Assembly (NCBI RefSeq): GCF_014137975.1
Contig: NZ_JACGWZ010000002.1
Coordinates: forward strand, 248,001 to 312,000
Direction: 5' to 3'
From: Halosaccharopolyspora lacisalsi
Lineage (GTDB): Bacteria; Actinomycetota; Actinomycetes; Mycobacteriales; Pseudonocardiaceae
Length of the DNA stretch: 64,000 nt
Shown here: piece after piece, positions 25,694 through 34,871 of the stretch
Numbering within the stretch: position 1 is the stretch's first letter
Layout of the letters: each line of letters starts with the position of its first letter
Notes under the pieces: generated by a model
Database searches by the model: none
What the model was told of the DNA's origin: nothing
What the model saw: only the letters and a program-made list of their open reading frames with translations
Program-made: the position numbers and the translations under genes

Positions 25694-26659
25694 GTGCGAC
25701 GAAACACGACTTCGAGGGGCATCGGTGAACGGGGCACCGATCACACCGGTACCGCGATCGACATCAGCGGACTGCGGAAGGACCACGGCCCGGTCCGTGC
25801 CGTCGACGGCGTCGACCTCGGCATCGCTCCGGGCGAGGTGATGGCGTTGCTCGGTCCCAACGGGGCGGGCAAGTCGACGCTGGTCGACATGATCCTCGGA
25901 CTGACGAGGCCGGACTCCGGACGGGTTCGGATCTTCGGTGCCGAGCCGGAACGGGCGGTGCGCGGGGGAGCGATCGCGGCGATGTTGCAGACGGGCGCGC
26001 TGCTCGACGACGCCACCGTGGGGGAGATGCTGGGAATGGTCGCCTCGTTGCACCACGCTCCTCTGACGGTCCGCGAGGCGCTTCGCCGAGCCGGAATCGA
26101 GGACCTGGTCAAGCGGCCGTCCACGCGGCTCTCGGGTGGTCAACAGCAACGAGTCCGCTACGCGCTCGCGCTGGTCAGCGATCCGGCCCTGCTGCTGCTC
26201 GACGAGCCGACGGCAGCCATGGACGTGGGAACCCGGCGCGAGTTCTGGCACTCGATGCGGGACTACACCGACAGCGGCAGGACGGTGGTCTTCGCGACGC
26301 ACTACCTGGAAGAGGCCGAGGAGTTCGCCGACCGGGTGGTGTTCATGAAGTCCGGCCGCATCGTCGCGGACGGGGCCGTGGCCGAGGTACGTGCCCTGGC
26401 CGCCGGACGGACCCTGCGTGCCACCGTTCCGGGTGTTGTCGAATCGGCCGTGCGGGCACTGCCCGCCGTCGCCGACGTCGGGATCCGCCACGACGAGGTC
26501 GTGGTGGTCAGCTCCGACTCCGACACGACGTTGCGTGCGCTGCTGTCGCGCTTTCCGCACGCACGTGACATCGAAGTCACCGGAGTCGGCCTCGACGAAG
26601 CGTTCGTCGCGCTGACCGGTGACGTTCAACGCGACCAGGCGGAAGCGGTGCGGTCGTGA
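25694..26659 (+). CDS. ABC transporter ATP-binding protein (ABC-2 / DrrA-like)
   Basis: 321 residues from GTG 25694, chosen because an AGGGTGAG site precedes it; the frame is open further up to 25637. Walker A LLGPNGAGKST, signature LSGGQQQRVRYA, Walker B ALLLLDEPTAAMD, and switch His in FATHYLEEAEE. It energises the ABC-2 permease encoded next (GTGA overlap). The pair plus the following kinase and response regulator form a four-gene operon of the type that senses and exports membrane-active compounds or lipids. Confidence 0.9.
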   Translation: MRRNTTSRGIGERGTDHTGTAIDISGLRKDHGPVRAVDGVDLGIAPGEVMALLGPNGAGKSTLVDMILGLTRPDSGRVRIFGAEPERAVRGGAIAAMLQTGALLDDATVGEMLGMVASLHHAPLTVREALRRAGIEDLVKRPSTRLSGGQQQRVRYALALVSDPALLLLDEPTAAMDVGTRREFWHSMRDYTDSGRTVVFATHYLEEAEEFADRVVFMKSGRIVADGAVAEVRALAAGRTLRATVPGVVESAVRALPAVADVGIRHDEVVVVSSDSDTTLRALLSRFPHARDIEVTGVGLDEAFVALTGDVQRDQAEAVRS

Positions 26660-27396
26660 ACCTCGGATACCTCGGTCTGGAAATGCGACGCGCTCTGCGC
26701 GCCCCCGGAACGCTGCTGTTCACGATCGGGTTCCCGGCGGTGTTCTACCTCCTGGAGACGATGCTGTTCGAAGGCATGGTCCCCGGCGGGAGCCCGGCGG
26801 ATGACTACGCCGCCACGACCATGATCGGTATGTCCGCGTGGGGAGTCATGACCTCGGGCTTGCTGGTCGGCACCCGCGTGGTCCACGAACGGGTCGTCGG
26901 TTGGCAACGTCAGCTGCGGTTGACGCCGTTGACCGGGAGCGGATATCTGCTCGGCAAGACCGCCGTGGGTATGTTCGTCGCGCTGCCGACGGCGATCGCC
27001 GTCCCGCTCGTGGCTGTACTGGCCAAAGGAGTAACCCTGGACGTGACCGGCTGGTTTCACGCCACGCTCGGGGTGTGGGCGGGTTCGTTGCCGTTCGCGG
27101 TCCTCGGCCTGCTGATCGGCCAGTGGGCGAACAAGGACAACGTACAGAACTTCACGATCGTCGGAATGCTGGTGCTGGCGATGTTCGGCGGGCTGTTCAT
27201 GCCGTTGGGTATGCTCCCGCCGTGGTGGACCACGCTGGCGCGGTTCGTGCCCAGCTACTGGCTCGCCGAGATCGGCCGCGCGGGTATCCAGCCGGGGCAC
27301 GACGCTCTTCTCGCCGCGATGGTTCTCGCCGGATGGGGGACCGTGCTGTCGACGGTCGTGGTCTGGCGCTACCGCAGGGACTCGGCACGGTTATGA
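26656..27396 (+). CDS. ABC-2 type permease
   Basis: 246 residues from GTG 26656. Six hydrophobic segments, with LLFTIGFPAVFYLLETMLF as the first and the conserved QLRLTPLTGSGYLLGKT loop, then MLVLAMFGGLFMPLGMLPPWW in the C-terminal half. This is the membrane subunit of the DrrB/ABC-2 class and works with the ATPase upstream. Substrate unknown; drug or lipid export is the usual guess. Confidence 0.88.
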   Translation: MNLGYLGLEMRRALRAPGTLLFTIGFPAVFYLLETMLFEGMVPGGSPADDYAATTMIGMSAWGVMTSGLLVGTRVVHERVVGWQRQLRLTPLTGSGYLLGKTAVGMFVALPTAIAVPLVAVLAKGVTLDVTGWFHATLGVWAGSLPFAVLGLLIGQWANKDNVQNFTIVGMLVLAMFGGLFMPLGMLPPWWTTLARFVPSYWLAEIGRAGIQPGHDALLAAMVLAGWGTVLSTVVVWRYRRDSARL

Positions 27397-27418
27397 GCGC
27401 TCGGAGGGGCACGGTGCC

Positions 27419-28627
27419 ATGGGAAAGCTGATCGGGCGGCGATGGCAGCGCCGGCTGCCGTCCGGGTCCTCCGTGACCGATCACGGTTCTTGGGTACTCG
27501 CTCCCGCCCTGGCCGTGCTGTTCAGCCTCATGCTGGTTCCCGCGTGGTTGGACGCGCTGTCCCGGGTGGAGGACGAACGCAGCGTAACCGCGGTGATCGT
27601 CGGCGTGGTGTACAGCGCCGCTTGCGTGATCGCGGTCCCGGTCTCGACGAAGATGAGTTCGACCGCGCGGCTGGTTTTCTGCCTGGTGCTGCTCGCGACG
27701 GGGCTGGGCTTCATCGGGCTGACGGATCCGAGCAATTTCTGGGTGCTGCTGTGCGCGCTGGGGATCGTGGCGGTGCTGCTGTCGACCGTGGCCACGGCGG
27801 CGATCACGTCGGTGGTCGTGTTCGGGCTGTCGGTCGGCGCCGTCCAGACCGGAACCTTCTCCCAGCAGTTCCCGAACCTCGCCGTTCTCGTTTCGGTGAC
27901 CACGGCCGTGGCACTGATGGTTCGGCTGTTCGATGCCAACGCCGAGCTCAAGCGGGCACGTGACCGAGTCGCCGCGCTCGCGGTCGAGCAGGAGCGGGAG
28001 CGTTTCGCCCGGGACCTGCACGACATCCTCGGTCACAGCCTGACCACCATCACGGTGAAGGCTTCGACCGCACGGCGTGTGCTGGAGACCGGTGACGTCG
28101 ACCGCTCGATCACCGAGATCGGTGATGTCGAGCGGCTCGGTAGGCAAGCCCTGACGGACGTACGCGCCACGGTCTCGGAATATCGCGAAACCACCCTGGT
28201 CGGTGAGTTGGCCGCGGCCGGTGAAACGTTGCGCGCGGCTGGGATCGAGGCCGAACTCCCCCACGCGGTGGATGACGTGGATTCGAGATCGCGGCAGGTG
28301 TTCGGGTACGTGCTGCGTGAGGCGATCACCAACGCCGTGCGGCACTCGGGTGCGCACCGGGTCGGCGTTCGGCTCGGCCGGGACTGGATCACAGTGATCG
28401 ACGACGGTGCCGGTGCCGGTGCCGGTCAGGAGGAGACCGGAAACGGCCTGAACGGTCTCGCGGAGCAGGTTCGCGAGCTCGACGGATCTTTCGAAGCCGG
28501 TCCCGGCGGGCAGGGTGGATTCGTCGTCCGCGCGAGCGTGCCCGATGAGCCGTCGACCAGCACTGCACGGGACGGCGCCGAGGACACGACGCCGCGATAC
28601 ACGCGCGAGGCGGGAGAAACGTCGTGA
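27419..28627 (+). CDS. NarL/DesK-type sensor histidine kinase
   Basis: 402 residues. Residues 25-170 contain about six membrane helices without a large extracellular loop, so the sensor is probably intramembrane. The dimerisation helix has the phospho-acceptor H201 in RFARDLHDILGHSL, and the ATPase domain has the N box EAITNAVRHSG and the G box GNGLNGLAEQV. The order ABC ATPase, permease, kinase, regulator matches DesKR/LiaRS-like membrane-stress modules. It overlaps the response-regulator gene by 4 bases. Confidence 0.92.
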   Translation: MGKLIGRRWQRRLPSGSSVTDHGSWVLAPALAVLFSLMLVPAWLDALSRVEDERSVTAVIVGVVYSAACVIAVPVSTKMSSTARLVFCLVLLATGLGFIGLTDPSNFWVLLCALGIVAVLLSTVATAAITSVVVFGLSVGAVQTGTFSQQFPNLAVLVSVTTAVALMVRLFDANAELKRARDRVAALAVEQERERFARDLHDILGHSLTTITVKASTARRVLETGDVDRSITEIGDVERLGRQALTDVRATVSEYRETTLVGELAAAGETLRAAGIEAELPHAVDDVDSRSRQVFGYVLREAITNAVRHSGAHRVGVRLGRDWITVIDDGAGAGAGQEETGNGLNGLAEQVRELDGSFEAGPGGQGGFVVRASVPDEPSTSTARDGAEDTTPRYTREAGETS

Positions 28628-29229
28628 TCGGAGTCCTCGTCGCCGATGACCAGCCCCTGGTAAGGGGTGCGCTGGCCACGGTGCTCGATCTCGAAGCGGA
28701 CATCACGGTGCTCGCCCAGGTTGGTTCCGGAGAGGAGGTACTGCCCGAAGCGCGTCGGTGTCGCCCCGACGTGGTGTTGCTGGACGTGCAGATGCCGGGC
28801 AAGGACGGGTTGGTCATCATAGCGGAGCTGTGTACGGAGCTGCCCTCCTGCAAGATCCTGATCTGCACCACGTTCGGACGGCCGGGTTACTTGACGCGCG
28901 CCGTGTCCGCCGGTGCCCGCGGGTTTCTGGTCAAGGACGCTCCACCGGAACAGCTCGCCGACGCGGTTCGCCGCGTTCACAGCGGGCTACGGGTCGTGGA
29001 TCCTTCGTTGGCAACGGAGTCACTGGTGACAGGCCCCAATCCGCTGACGGAGCGGGAGCGTGAGGTGCTCGCCCTGGCTGCCGACGGCAGTACTGTGTCC
29101 AGGATCGCTGGATCCTTGCACCTGACCGTGGGTACGGTCCGTAATCACTTGTCCGCGGCGATCGGCAAGACGGGAGCCGAGACCCGGGGCGGCGCCCACC
29201 GGATCGCCGAACAGCGCGGCTGGTTGTGA
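28624..29229 (+). CDS. NarL/LuxR-type response regulator
   Basis: 201 residues from GTG 28624. Receiver domain with phosphorylated D54 (VVLLDVQMPGKDG) and switch Thr in ICTTFGRPGYL. C-terminal LuxR HTH NPLTEREREVLALAADGST, then HLTVGTVRNHLSAAIGKTGAE. Cognate partner of the kinase just upstream; probably controls the ABC transporter. Confidence 0.93.
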   Translation: MIGVLVADDQPLVRGALATVLDLEADITVLAQVGSGEEVLPEARRCRPDVVLLDVQMPGKDGLVIIAELCTELPSCKILICTTFGRPGYLTRAVSAGARGFLVKDAPPEQLADAVRRVHSGLRVVDPSLATESLVTGPNPLTEREREVLALAADGSTVSRIAGSLHLTVGTVRNHLSAAIGKTGAETRGGAHRIAEQRGWL

Positions 29230-29273
29230 AAGCCGCGACGAGCTGGTGCTGGCACCGCCCGAGAAGACGCCGG

Positions 29274-29876
29274 TCAGCGCGGTTCGGCTTGCAGGGAGCG
29301 GGTGAGGATCAGGCGCAGGGTGGGTAGCTGTTCCAGCGGGGTGAACTCGGTGTCCACGCTGGCGCGGCTGAACAGCCCGTCGACCAGGGCCGTGATCCAG
29401 GTGGCGGCCGTGGCCAGGTCGAGGGAGTCGTCGATCTGACCCTGCTCGGCCGCTCGGCGCAGCAGCTCGGTCAGGCCCTCGCGCGTGGCGCTGTCGCTGC
29501 GGGCGACCATCGCCGCGAACTCGTCGTCGCGACCGGCCTGCCGGACCAGCTCCATGACGAGCCCGGCGTTGGCGGGGTCGGCCAGTGGTTCGACGAGGGT
29601 GTCGACGAGGCCGAGAACATCGCCCCAGGGGTCATCGGAGTCGGCGGTTTCGGCCACGTACTTGGCGATGTCGCGTTCGTCCTGCTCGAAGATGGCCGTG
29701 AAGATCGCTCTCTTGCTGGGGAAGTAGTGGAACAGGCTGCCCGAACTGATCCCGGCCGCTTCGCAGATGTTGGCGACTGTGGTGCTGTCGAAGCCCTTCC
29801 TGGCGAAGCAGGCCGCAGCGGTGTCGAGGATGTGGCGGCGCTTGGCCTCGTGCTTGGCGGGATCGACTGTGCGCAT
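29274..29876 (-). CDS. TetR family transcriptional regulator
   Basis: 200 residues from ATG 29876. HTH: KRRHILDTAAACFARKGFDSTTVANICEAAGISSGSLFHYFPSKRAIF split across helices 1-4. The C-terminal ligand domain resembles the TetR_C group with FxxLVxLA-like helices (VLGLVDTLVEPLADPANAGLV). It lies 26 bases after the YqeB-like gene on the same strand. The ACCGA-CTGA-TCGGT palindrome in front of that gene is its likely operator. Confidence 0.88.
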   Translation of the reverse strand: MRTVDPAKHEAKRRHILDTAAACFARKGFDSTTVANICEAAGISSGSLFHYFPSKRAIFTAIFEQDERDIAKYVAETADSDDPWGDVLGLVDTLVEPLADPANAGLVMELVRQAGRDDEFAAMVARSDSATREGLTELLRRAAEQGQIDDSLDLATAATWITALVDGLFSRASVDTEFTPLEQLPTLRLILTRSLQAEPR

Positions 29877-29902
29877 GGCTCCTCGTGACCGGACGCGGCG
29901 TG

Positions 29903-30607
29903 TCAGCGCTGTGCGCCGTGCCGCCAGTACTGGCGTTTGTCCTCGTCGCGTACCACGATACCCAGCTTGATCAGTTCCGCGCGCAGCACGGTCGCTTCCT
30001 TCTTGTCGTTCTTGCGCAGTGCTTGCTCGCGGGCCTTGAGCACAGCGCCGGCCCCGCTCGGCAGCCCGGGGGCGTCCTGCACCCACAGCTGGTACTCCGT
30101 GGCGTGGGGGTCACCTTCCGGGCACCACGCGTAGGCGTGCGCGAGGAACGCCTCCCGAAGGTGGCGGAAGGGGAGATCGGACTCCTCCCTGGCCAGTTCG
30201 TTCCCCCCGGGGGCGAGCAGGACGAGTTCCCCGCTGTCCTGGAACACCGCACCGACATCGGTTCCCGCGAATTCCCGCGAGGTCCCGTCGCGCTTCAGTG
30301 CGACCGCTTCCCTCGACACGATCACGCTGAGTCTTTCCCGGGCCCAGAGGAAGGCGAAGGCCAGTCCGGCGAGCGCCCCGAGCACGAGCGCCACGAGCGT
30401 GCCGTGGGGGATCGATGCGGCGAGTGCTACAGGCCCCGGGACGGGCAGCCAGGGGAGCGTGACCAACCATTCGGCCGCCTCCTTGACGAGCCATCCGGCT
30501 CCGGCCGCCAGCAGCGGACAGCCCAGCCACGATCCGTAACGGATCCATGCCGGTTCGGCCACGACGGTCTCGGGGTCGGCGTCGGTGTTGCGCGAGGTGG
30601 AGAGCAC
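29903..30607 (-). CDS. YqeB-like membrane protein
   Basis: 234 residues from GTG 30607. Two membrane helices (YGSWLGCPLLAAGAGWLVKEA and GTLVALVLGALAGLAFAFLWA) are followed by a PH-like domain: RLSVIVSREAVALKRDGTSREFAGTDVGAVFQDSGELVLL. The layout fits the YqeB family found with TetR regulators in actinobacteria. Function unknown. Probably cotranscribed with the TetR gene. Confidence 0.65.
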   Translation of the reverse strand: MLSTSRNTDADPETVVAEPAWIRYGSWLGCPLLAAGAGWLVKEAAEWLVTLPWLPVPGPVALAASIPHGTLVALVLGALAGLAFAFLWARERLSVIVSREAVALKRDGTSREFAGTDVGAVFQDSGELVLLAPGGNELAREESDLPFRHLREAFLAHAYAWCPEGDPHATEYQLWVQDAPGLPSGAGAVLKAREQALRKNDKKEATVLRAELIKLGIVVRDEDKRQYWRHGAQR

Positions 30608-30621
30608 GTACTCATTATTAG

Positions 30622-30635
30622 ACCGACTGATCGGT
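30622..30635. promoter_or_regulatory. TetR-type operator between yqeB-like and PAP2-like genes
   Basis: ACCGA-CTGA-TCGGT, a perfect 5-base-arm palindrome (extended GACCGA/TCGGTT), 15 bases upstream of the yqeB-like start. Matches the classical AACCGAnnnnTCGGTT form of TetR-family sites. Confidence 0.6.
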
Positions 30636-30726
30636 TTATCAAGCTCACGTGCCGGACCAGGTGGTTCGGTACGGCTCGGACAGTCCGATACGTTGCTTTC
30701 GGCATCGGTTGCGACGGAGGAGTCTC

Positions 30727-31377
30727 GTGAACAGTCAGCCAGAGTACGTCCAAGATGGATCGAGCGTGGCCGGTGCTTCGGTGGAGCCGCGGTACGCGGT
30801 TGGCGACGTGTTGGCCCGGATGCTGACCGAGCTGCTGGCGCCGTGGATTCTGGTGGTGGTGCTGCCGCTGGCGGTGGCCCGGGAGGCGACCGGCGAGCCG
30901 GGGGCCGCTGTCGGCTGGGGGCTACTGGTGGTGTTGACCAGCAGCATCCTGCCGATGATGGTGCTCGTGTGGGGTGCGCGGTCGGGGCGCTGGGACGGGC
31001 ATCACGTCCGGAACCGACAGGAACGACTCGTTCCGTTCCTCGTGATCATCGTGCTGAGCGGTATCGGTCTCGGGATGCTGTTGCTCGGTGGTGCTCCGTG
31101 GCTGCTGACGGCACTCGACATCAGCATGGTCATTTCTCTGTTGGCGGCGTGTGCGGTCACTCTGCGGTGGAAGATCTCGATGCACACCGCCGTGGCTTCC
31201 GGAACCGTGGCCATGCTCGCCGAGACCTACGGTCCCGCGCTGTGGGGGCTGTCGCCGCTGGTGATCGCCATCGCGTGGTCCCGCGTCAGGGTTCGGGACC
31301 ACACCGTGCCGCAGGTCGCGACGGGGGGAGTGCTCGGCGCCGTGGTGGGTGGCGGACTCTTCGCGCTGCTGTCCTAG
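30727..31377 (+). CDS. PAP2-superfamily-like membrane phosphatase
   Basis: 216 residues from GTG 30727. Five or six membrane helices. Degenerate PAP2 motifs are visible: RNRQERLVPF in place of KxxxxxxRP, WKISMHTAVASG in place of the PSGH box, and AWSRVRVRDHTVPQV in place of SRxxxxxH. So both catalytic histidine positions survive. It may dephosphorylate a lipid phosphate or prenyl pyrophosphate at the membrane. Convergent with the ABC exporter gene. Confidence 0.65.
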   Translation: MNSQPEYVQDGSSVAGASVEPRYAVGDVLARMLTELLAPWILVVVLPLAVAREATGEPGAAVGWGLLVVLTSSILPMMVLVWGARSGRWDGHHVRNRQERLVPFLVIIVLSGIGLGMLLLGGAPWLLTALDISMVISLLAACAVTLRWKISMHTAVASGTVAMLAETYGPALWGLSPLVIAIAWSRVRVRDHTVPQVATGGVLGAVVGGGLFALLS

Positions 31378-31459
31378 AGGCCTTTCCGATGCCGTCGGAT
31401 CGCGCGAAACCGGCGCAACGAGCAGAGGTTACAGCGGCACCGGTGCAAGAGTCGGAACC

Positions 31460-31477
31460 CGGTTTCGCGCGAAACCG
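31460..31477. repeat. Dispersed palindrome copy A (between convergent genes)
   Basis: CGGTTTCGCGCGAAACCG, a perfect 18-base palindrome, in the 120-base gap between two convergent genes. A longer copy occurs at 37553-37572, and a half copy (TCGCGCGAAACCGG) at 31399-31412. Confidence 0.7.
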
Positions 31478-31497
31478 ACAGAACACCCGCGCCGCGT

Positions 31498-33435
31498 TCA
31501 CGCTCCGCCGACGGGGACGCCGTCCGCGGACGGGGCGGGGCTCTCCGGAGCCTCCGGCAGGCTCGCGTGGGACTGGTCGGCGAACTGGGTGTGGTGCAGC
31601 TCGGCGTAGAGCCCTCCGTGCTCCAGCAGCTCGCTGTGACTGCCCTGCTCGGCGATGCGTCCTTCGGAGATCACCAGGATCCGGTCCGCCTCGCGGATGG
31701 TCGACAACCGGTGAGCGATCACCAGTGAGGTGCGCCCGGTCAGCGCGGTCTTGAGCGCGCGCTGCACGGCCGCCTCGGATTCCGAGTCCAGGTGGGCCGT
31801 GGCCTCGTCGAGCACCACGATGGGCGGTGCCTTCAGCAGCAGCCGGGCGATCGCCAGCCGCTGCTTCTCGCCACCCGAGAGGCGATACCCGCGGTCGCCG
31901 ACGATCGTGTCCAGTCCGTTGGGCAACTCCGCGAGCAGTCCTTCGAGCTGAGCCGTGCGCAGTGCCTCGAACAGCTCGGCGTCGTCGGCGTCGGGGCGTG
32001 CGTAGACGAGATTGGCCCGGATGGTGTCGTGGAACATGTGCGGTTCCTGGGTGACCACGCCGACCGTCGAGTACAGCGACGCCAGCCGGACGTCCCGCAC
32101 GTCGTGGTCACCGACGCGGACGCTGCCCGAATCCACGTCGTACAACCGTCCCGCCAGGCTGGTGATCGTGGTCTTTCCCGCTCCGGAGGGTCCGACGAGC
32201 GCGATCATCTGGCCGGGCTCGGCCGTGAACGAGACGTCGTGCAGCACCTCGTGGGCGGGAGTGCTGTCCTCGCGTGCCACCGACTCCAGGGAGGCCAGCG
32301 AGATCTCCTCGGACGACGGGTAGCGAAACGACACGGAGTCGAACTCCAACCGGGAGGAGTCCCGGGGCAGGGACACCGCGTCCGGCTTCTCCTCGATCAT
32401 CGGGGGCAGGTCCAGCACTTCGAAGACGCGGTCGAAGCTGACCAGTGCGGTCATGATGTCGACGTGGACGTTGGACAGCGCGGTCAGCGGTCCGTACAGC
32501 CGGGTGAGCAGCGAGGCCAGCGCCACCAGCGTGCCGAGCTGGAAGGAGCCGAGGACCACCAGCGAGCCGCCGAGCCCGTAGACGACGGCGGTGGCCAGCG
32601 CGGCCAGCAGTGTCAGGGCCACGAAGAACACCCGGCTGTACATCGCCGAGAGCACGCCGAGGTCGCGCACCCGCGCGGCCTTCCCCGAGAAGGTGCGCGA
32701 TTCGTCGTCGGTCCGACCGTAGAGCTTGGTCAGCGTGGCGCCGGCGACGCCGAAGCGCTCGGTCATCAGCGAGCTCATCTCCGCGTCGACCACCATCTGC
32801 TCGCGGGTGACGCGCTGGAGGCGCCGCCCGACCCAGCGCACCGGGAACAGGAACAGCGGTAGCAGGGCCAGGGCGATCAGGGTGATCTTCCAGGACAGCA
32901 CGAACATCGTGCCCAGCACCAGCACCAGGCTGAGCACGTTGGACACCACCGAGGACAGCGTGCTGGTCAACGCCCGCTGGGCACCGATCACGTCGTTGTT
33001 GAGCCTGCTGACCAGTGCCCCCGTCTGTGCGCGGACGAAGAACGCCACGGGCATCCGTTGCACGTGGTCGAAGACCTCCGAGCGCAGGTCGTAGATGAAG
33101 CCCTCACCCAGGCGGGCCGAGTACCACCGCTGCAGCAGCGACAGCACCGCTTCCAGCAGGGCCACCCCCGCCGTCGCCACGGACAGCCAGACGACCACCC
33201 CGATGTCGCCCGGAACGATGCCGTTGTCGATGATCGCCTTGAACAGCAGCGGGGTGACGACTCCGAGTACCGCTGCCACCGCGACCAGTAGTAAGAACGG
33301 CACGATCACACCGATGTACGGGCGTGCGTAGCGCGCGATGCGGTGTGCGAGGCCGGGGGGTAGTTTCTGGCGGGTGACCGACTGGTCGCTGGCCAGTGAC
33401 CGCATGGTCTCCCAGCCGACTCCGGCGCCGTTCAT
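31498..33435 (-). CDS. ABC exporter, fused membrane and ATPase domains
   Basis: 645 residues from ATG 33435. Six-helix type I exporter domain (residues 35-330, LGVVTPLLFKAIIDNGIV, QRMPVAFFVRAQTGALVSRLNND), then ATPase with Walker A ALVGPSGAGKTTI, signature LSGGEKQRLAIAR, Walker B IVVLDEATAHLD and H-loop IAHRLSTI. Works as a homodimer or as half of a heterodimer; no second half-transporter is next to it. It follows a MarR-type gene on the same strand, with a 20-base palindrome in between, so drug-inducible efflux is likely. Confidence 0.92.
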   Translation of the reverse strand: MNGAGVGWETMRSLASDQSVTRQKLPPGLAHRIARYARPYIGVIVPFLLLVAVAAVLGVVTPLLFKAIIDNGIVPGDIGVVVWLSVATAGVALLEAVLSLLQRWYSARLGEGFIYDLRSEVFDHVQRMPVAFFVRAQTGALVSRLNNDVIGAQRALTSTLSSVVSNVLSLVLVLGTMFVLSWKITLIALALLPLFLFPVRWVGRRLQRVTREQMVVDAEMSSLMTERFGVAGATLTKLYGRTDDESRTFSGKAARVRDLGVLSAMYSRVFFVALTLLAALATAVVYGLGGSLVVLGSFQLGTLVALASLLTRLYGPLTALSNVHVDIMTALVSFDRVFEVLDLPPMIEEKPDAVSLPRDSSRLEFDSVSFRYPSSEEISLASLESVAREDSTPAHEVLHDVSFTAEPGQMIALVGPSGAGKTTITSLAGRLYDVDSGSVRVGDHDVRDVRLASLYSTVGVVTQEPHMFHDTIRANLVYARPDADDAELFEALRTAQLEGLLAELPNGLDTIVGDRGYRLSGGEKQRLAIARLLLKAPPIVVLDEATAHLDSESEAAVQRALKTALTGRTSLVIAHRLSTIREADRILVISEGRIAEQGSHSELLEHGGLYAELHHTQFADQSHASLPEAPESPAPSADGVPVGGA

Positions 33436-33483
33436 GGGTTCTCCTCGAAACGGGAATGGTGTGGCGTGCTCACAGAGCTTGAT

Positions 33484-33503
33484 ACTTCGAGTAAGGTCGA
33501 AGT
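33484..33503. promoter_or_regulatory. MarR-type operator in front of the ABC exporter
   Basis: ACTTCGA (33484-33490), GTAAGG, TCGAAGT (33497-33503): perfect 7-base arms directly at the end of the marR-like gene and 49 bases upstream of the exporter start. Its second arm abuts the marR stop codon. Confidence 0.65.
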
Positions 33504-34027
33504 CAATGCCGTGTGCCGGGGCTCTCGGCCTCGGGGGCGCTCTCCGGTGGCGCGGTGAGTTTGCCCAGCAGCTGGCGCAGCTGATCCCGTTCGTGGAGGT
33601 GCAGCCGTTCCAGCATGGCGGAGTCGACGGAATCGGCGACGGGGGCCGCCTGCTCCAGTGTCGCCCGTCCCTCGTCGGTGAGCTGCAACAGTCGTCGCCG
33701 CCGGTCACCGGCGTCGACGGTACGCAGCAGCAGCCCCCGTTGTTCCAGGCGCAGCAGCAGTGAGGCCAGGGTCGCCTTGTCGATGGCCGCGAGCTGTCCG
33801 AGGGCGGCTTGTTCGAGTCCCGGATGCTCGTAAACGGCGCGCAGGACGGCGTACTGCGGCTTGGTCATCCGTGGCAGCTGAGCCTGCCAGTTCGCGGTGT
33901 GTTCTTGCAGCGCGCGTCTGAGCAGGTGAAAGACGGCGTTGTCCAGCTCCACTGGGATTTCACTCCGACGTGTTCTCGAGGGTCCGGACAGGCATTTTAG
34001 TGCACGATCTTCGGTTCTCGTGCCCAT
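33503..34027 (-). CDS. MarR family transcriptional regulator
   Basis: 174 residues from ATG 34027; the core begins near residue 25, so a shorter start is possible. Winged helix: MTKPQYAVLRAVYEHPGLEQAALGQLAAIDKATLASLLLRLEQRGLL split between helices, then the wing DAGDRRRRLLQLTDEGRATL. Transcribed towards the ABC exporter, its likely target. Divergent from the UbiX-like gene at 34144. Confidence 0.9.
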   Translation of the reverse strand: MGTRTEDRALKCLSGPSRTRRSEIPVELDNAVFHLLRRALQEHTANWQAQLPRMTKPQYAVLRAVYEHPGLEQAALGQLAAIDKATLASLLLRLEQRGLLLRTVDAGDRRRRLLQLTDEGRATLEQAAPVADSVDSAMLERLHLHERDQLRQLLGKLTAPPESAPEAESPGTRH

Positions 34028-34143
34028 ATGCAGGAGAACGTTCACATGGTCCCGGTCCTCGCCGAGTCCTACCACCCTGCGAGGGGCGCCGGGCTGTGTT
34101 TTTCTTCCGTCGGGGATTCCTCGACGAAAGCAGGAGGGGCAGG

Positions 34144-34779
34144 ATGGCCGAGCAGCGGCGCAACATCACGGTGGCGGTGACCGGAGCCGGGGGCACGCTC
34201 ATGGCGTGGCACGTGCTTTCCACTCTGAACAGGGACTCGCGGGTGGAGCATGTCGACCTGATCGTCTCGGACGCCGGGCGGAAGTTGATGGCGCACGAGT
34301 TCGGCGGCTCCGAGGACGACGACCCCGTGGAGAAACTGCTCGGTGACGGCAGGGAGAAGGTCACCTCGTGGGCCCCGGACGACCTCGCCGGTGCGCCGAC
34401 GTCCGGCAGTTATCCGAGCTGGGGCATGGTGGTGGTTCCCTGCGCGCTGGGGGTGATGAGCCGCGTGGCCCAGGGGCAGGCGAACTCGCTGATCGAACGC
34501 GCCGCCGACGTGTGCCTGAAGGAACGCAGGCAGCTGGTGCTGTGCGTGCGCGAGACCCCGTTCAACATGATCCATCTGCGCAACATGACGCAGGTGACCG
34601 AGGCGGGCGGGATCGTGTACCCGATGATCCCCACCTTCTACAACGCGCCGCAGAGCGTGGAGCAGATGTACGAGGAGTTCACCACGCGGTTGCTGGGGTT
34701 CATCGGGCTGGACCAGACGGACTACTACGCGTGGAGCGGGGGGCAGGCGCAGGCACAGCGTGAGCGTTCGCTGACGTAA
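34144..34779 (+). CDS. UbiX-like flavoprotein (first of two)
   Basis: 211 residues from ATG 34144, preceded by AGGAGGGG. UbiX/Pad1 fold: ITVAVTGAGGTLMAWHVLSTL (FMN loop), MVVVPCALGVMSRVAQGQANSLIERAADVCLKERRQLVLCVRETPFNMIHLRNM in several conserved boxes, and MIPTFYNAPQSVEQM. UbiX enzymes make prenylated FMN for UbiD decarboxylases. A segment near residues 58-88 (GSEDDDPVEKLLGDGREKV) is longer than in ordinary UbiX, so it may act on another flavin or serve as a divergent partner. A second, canonical UbiX follows 135 bases later. Confidence 0.8.
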   Translation: MAEQRRNITVAVTGAGGTLMAWHVLSTLNRDSRVEHVDLIVSDAGRKLMAHEFGGSEDDDPVEKLLGDGREKVTSWAPDDLAGAPTSGSYPSWGMVVVPCALGVMSRVAQGQANSLIERAADVCLKERRQLVLCVRETPFNMIHLRNMTQVTEAGGIVYPMIPTFYNAPQSVEQMYEEFTTRLLGFIGLDQTDYYAWSGGQAQAQRERSLT

Positions 34780-34871
34780 AGCCGGCTGTCTCGACGGCTT
34801 CTTCCCCGGTTTCGGCTGTGACCCGGTTCTCCAGGAGAAGGAGGGTGCTGCCGTGGACCGCGTGCTAGTAT

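Noticed and set aside
26656-29229. Antibiotic self-resistance cassette of a biosynthetic cluster
   Set aside because: ABC-2 transporter plus two-component system is common as a stand-alone module, and no biosynthetic genes are adjacent.
32269-32862. Plus-strand open frames antisense to the ABC exporter
   Set aside because: Shadow frames; exporter motifs on the other strand are complete.
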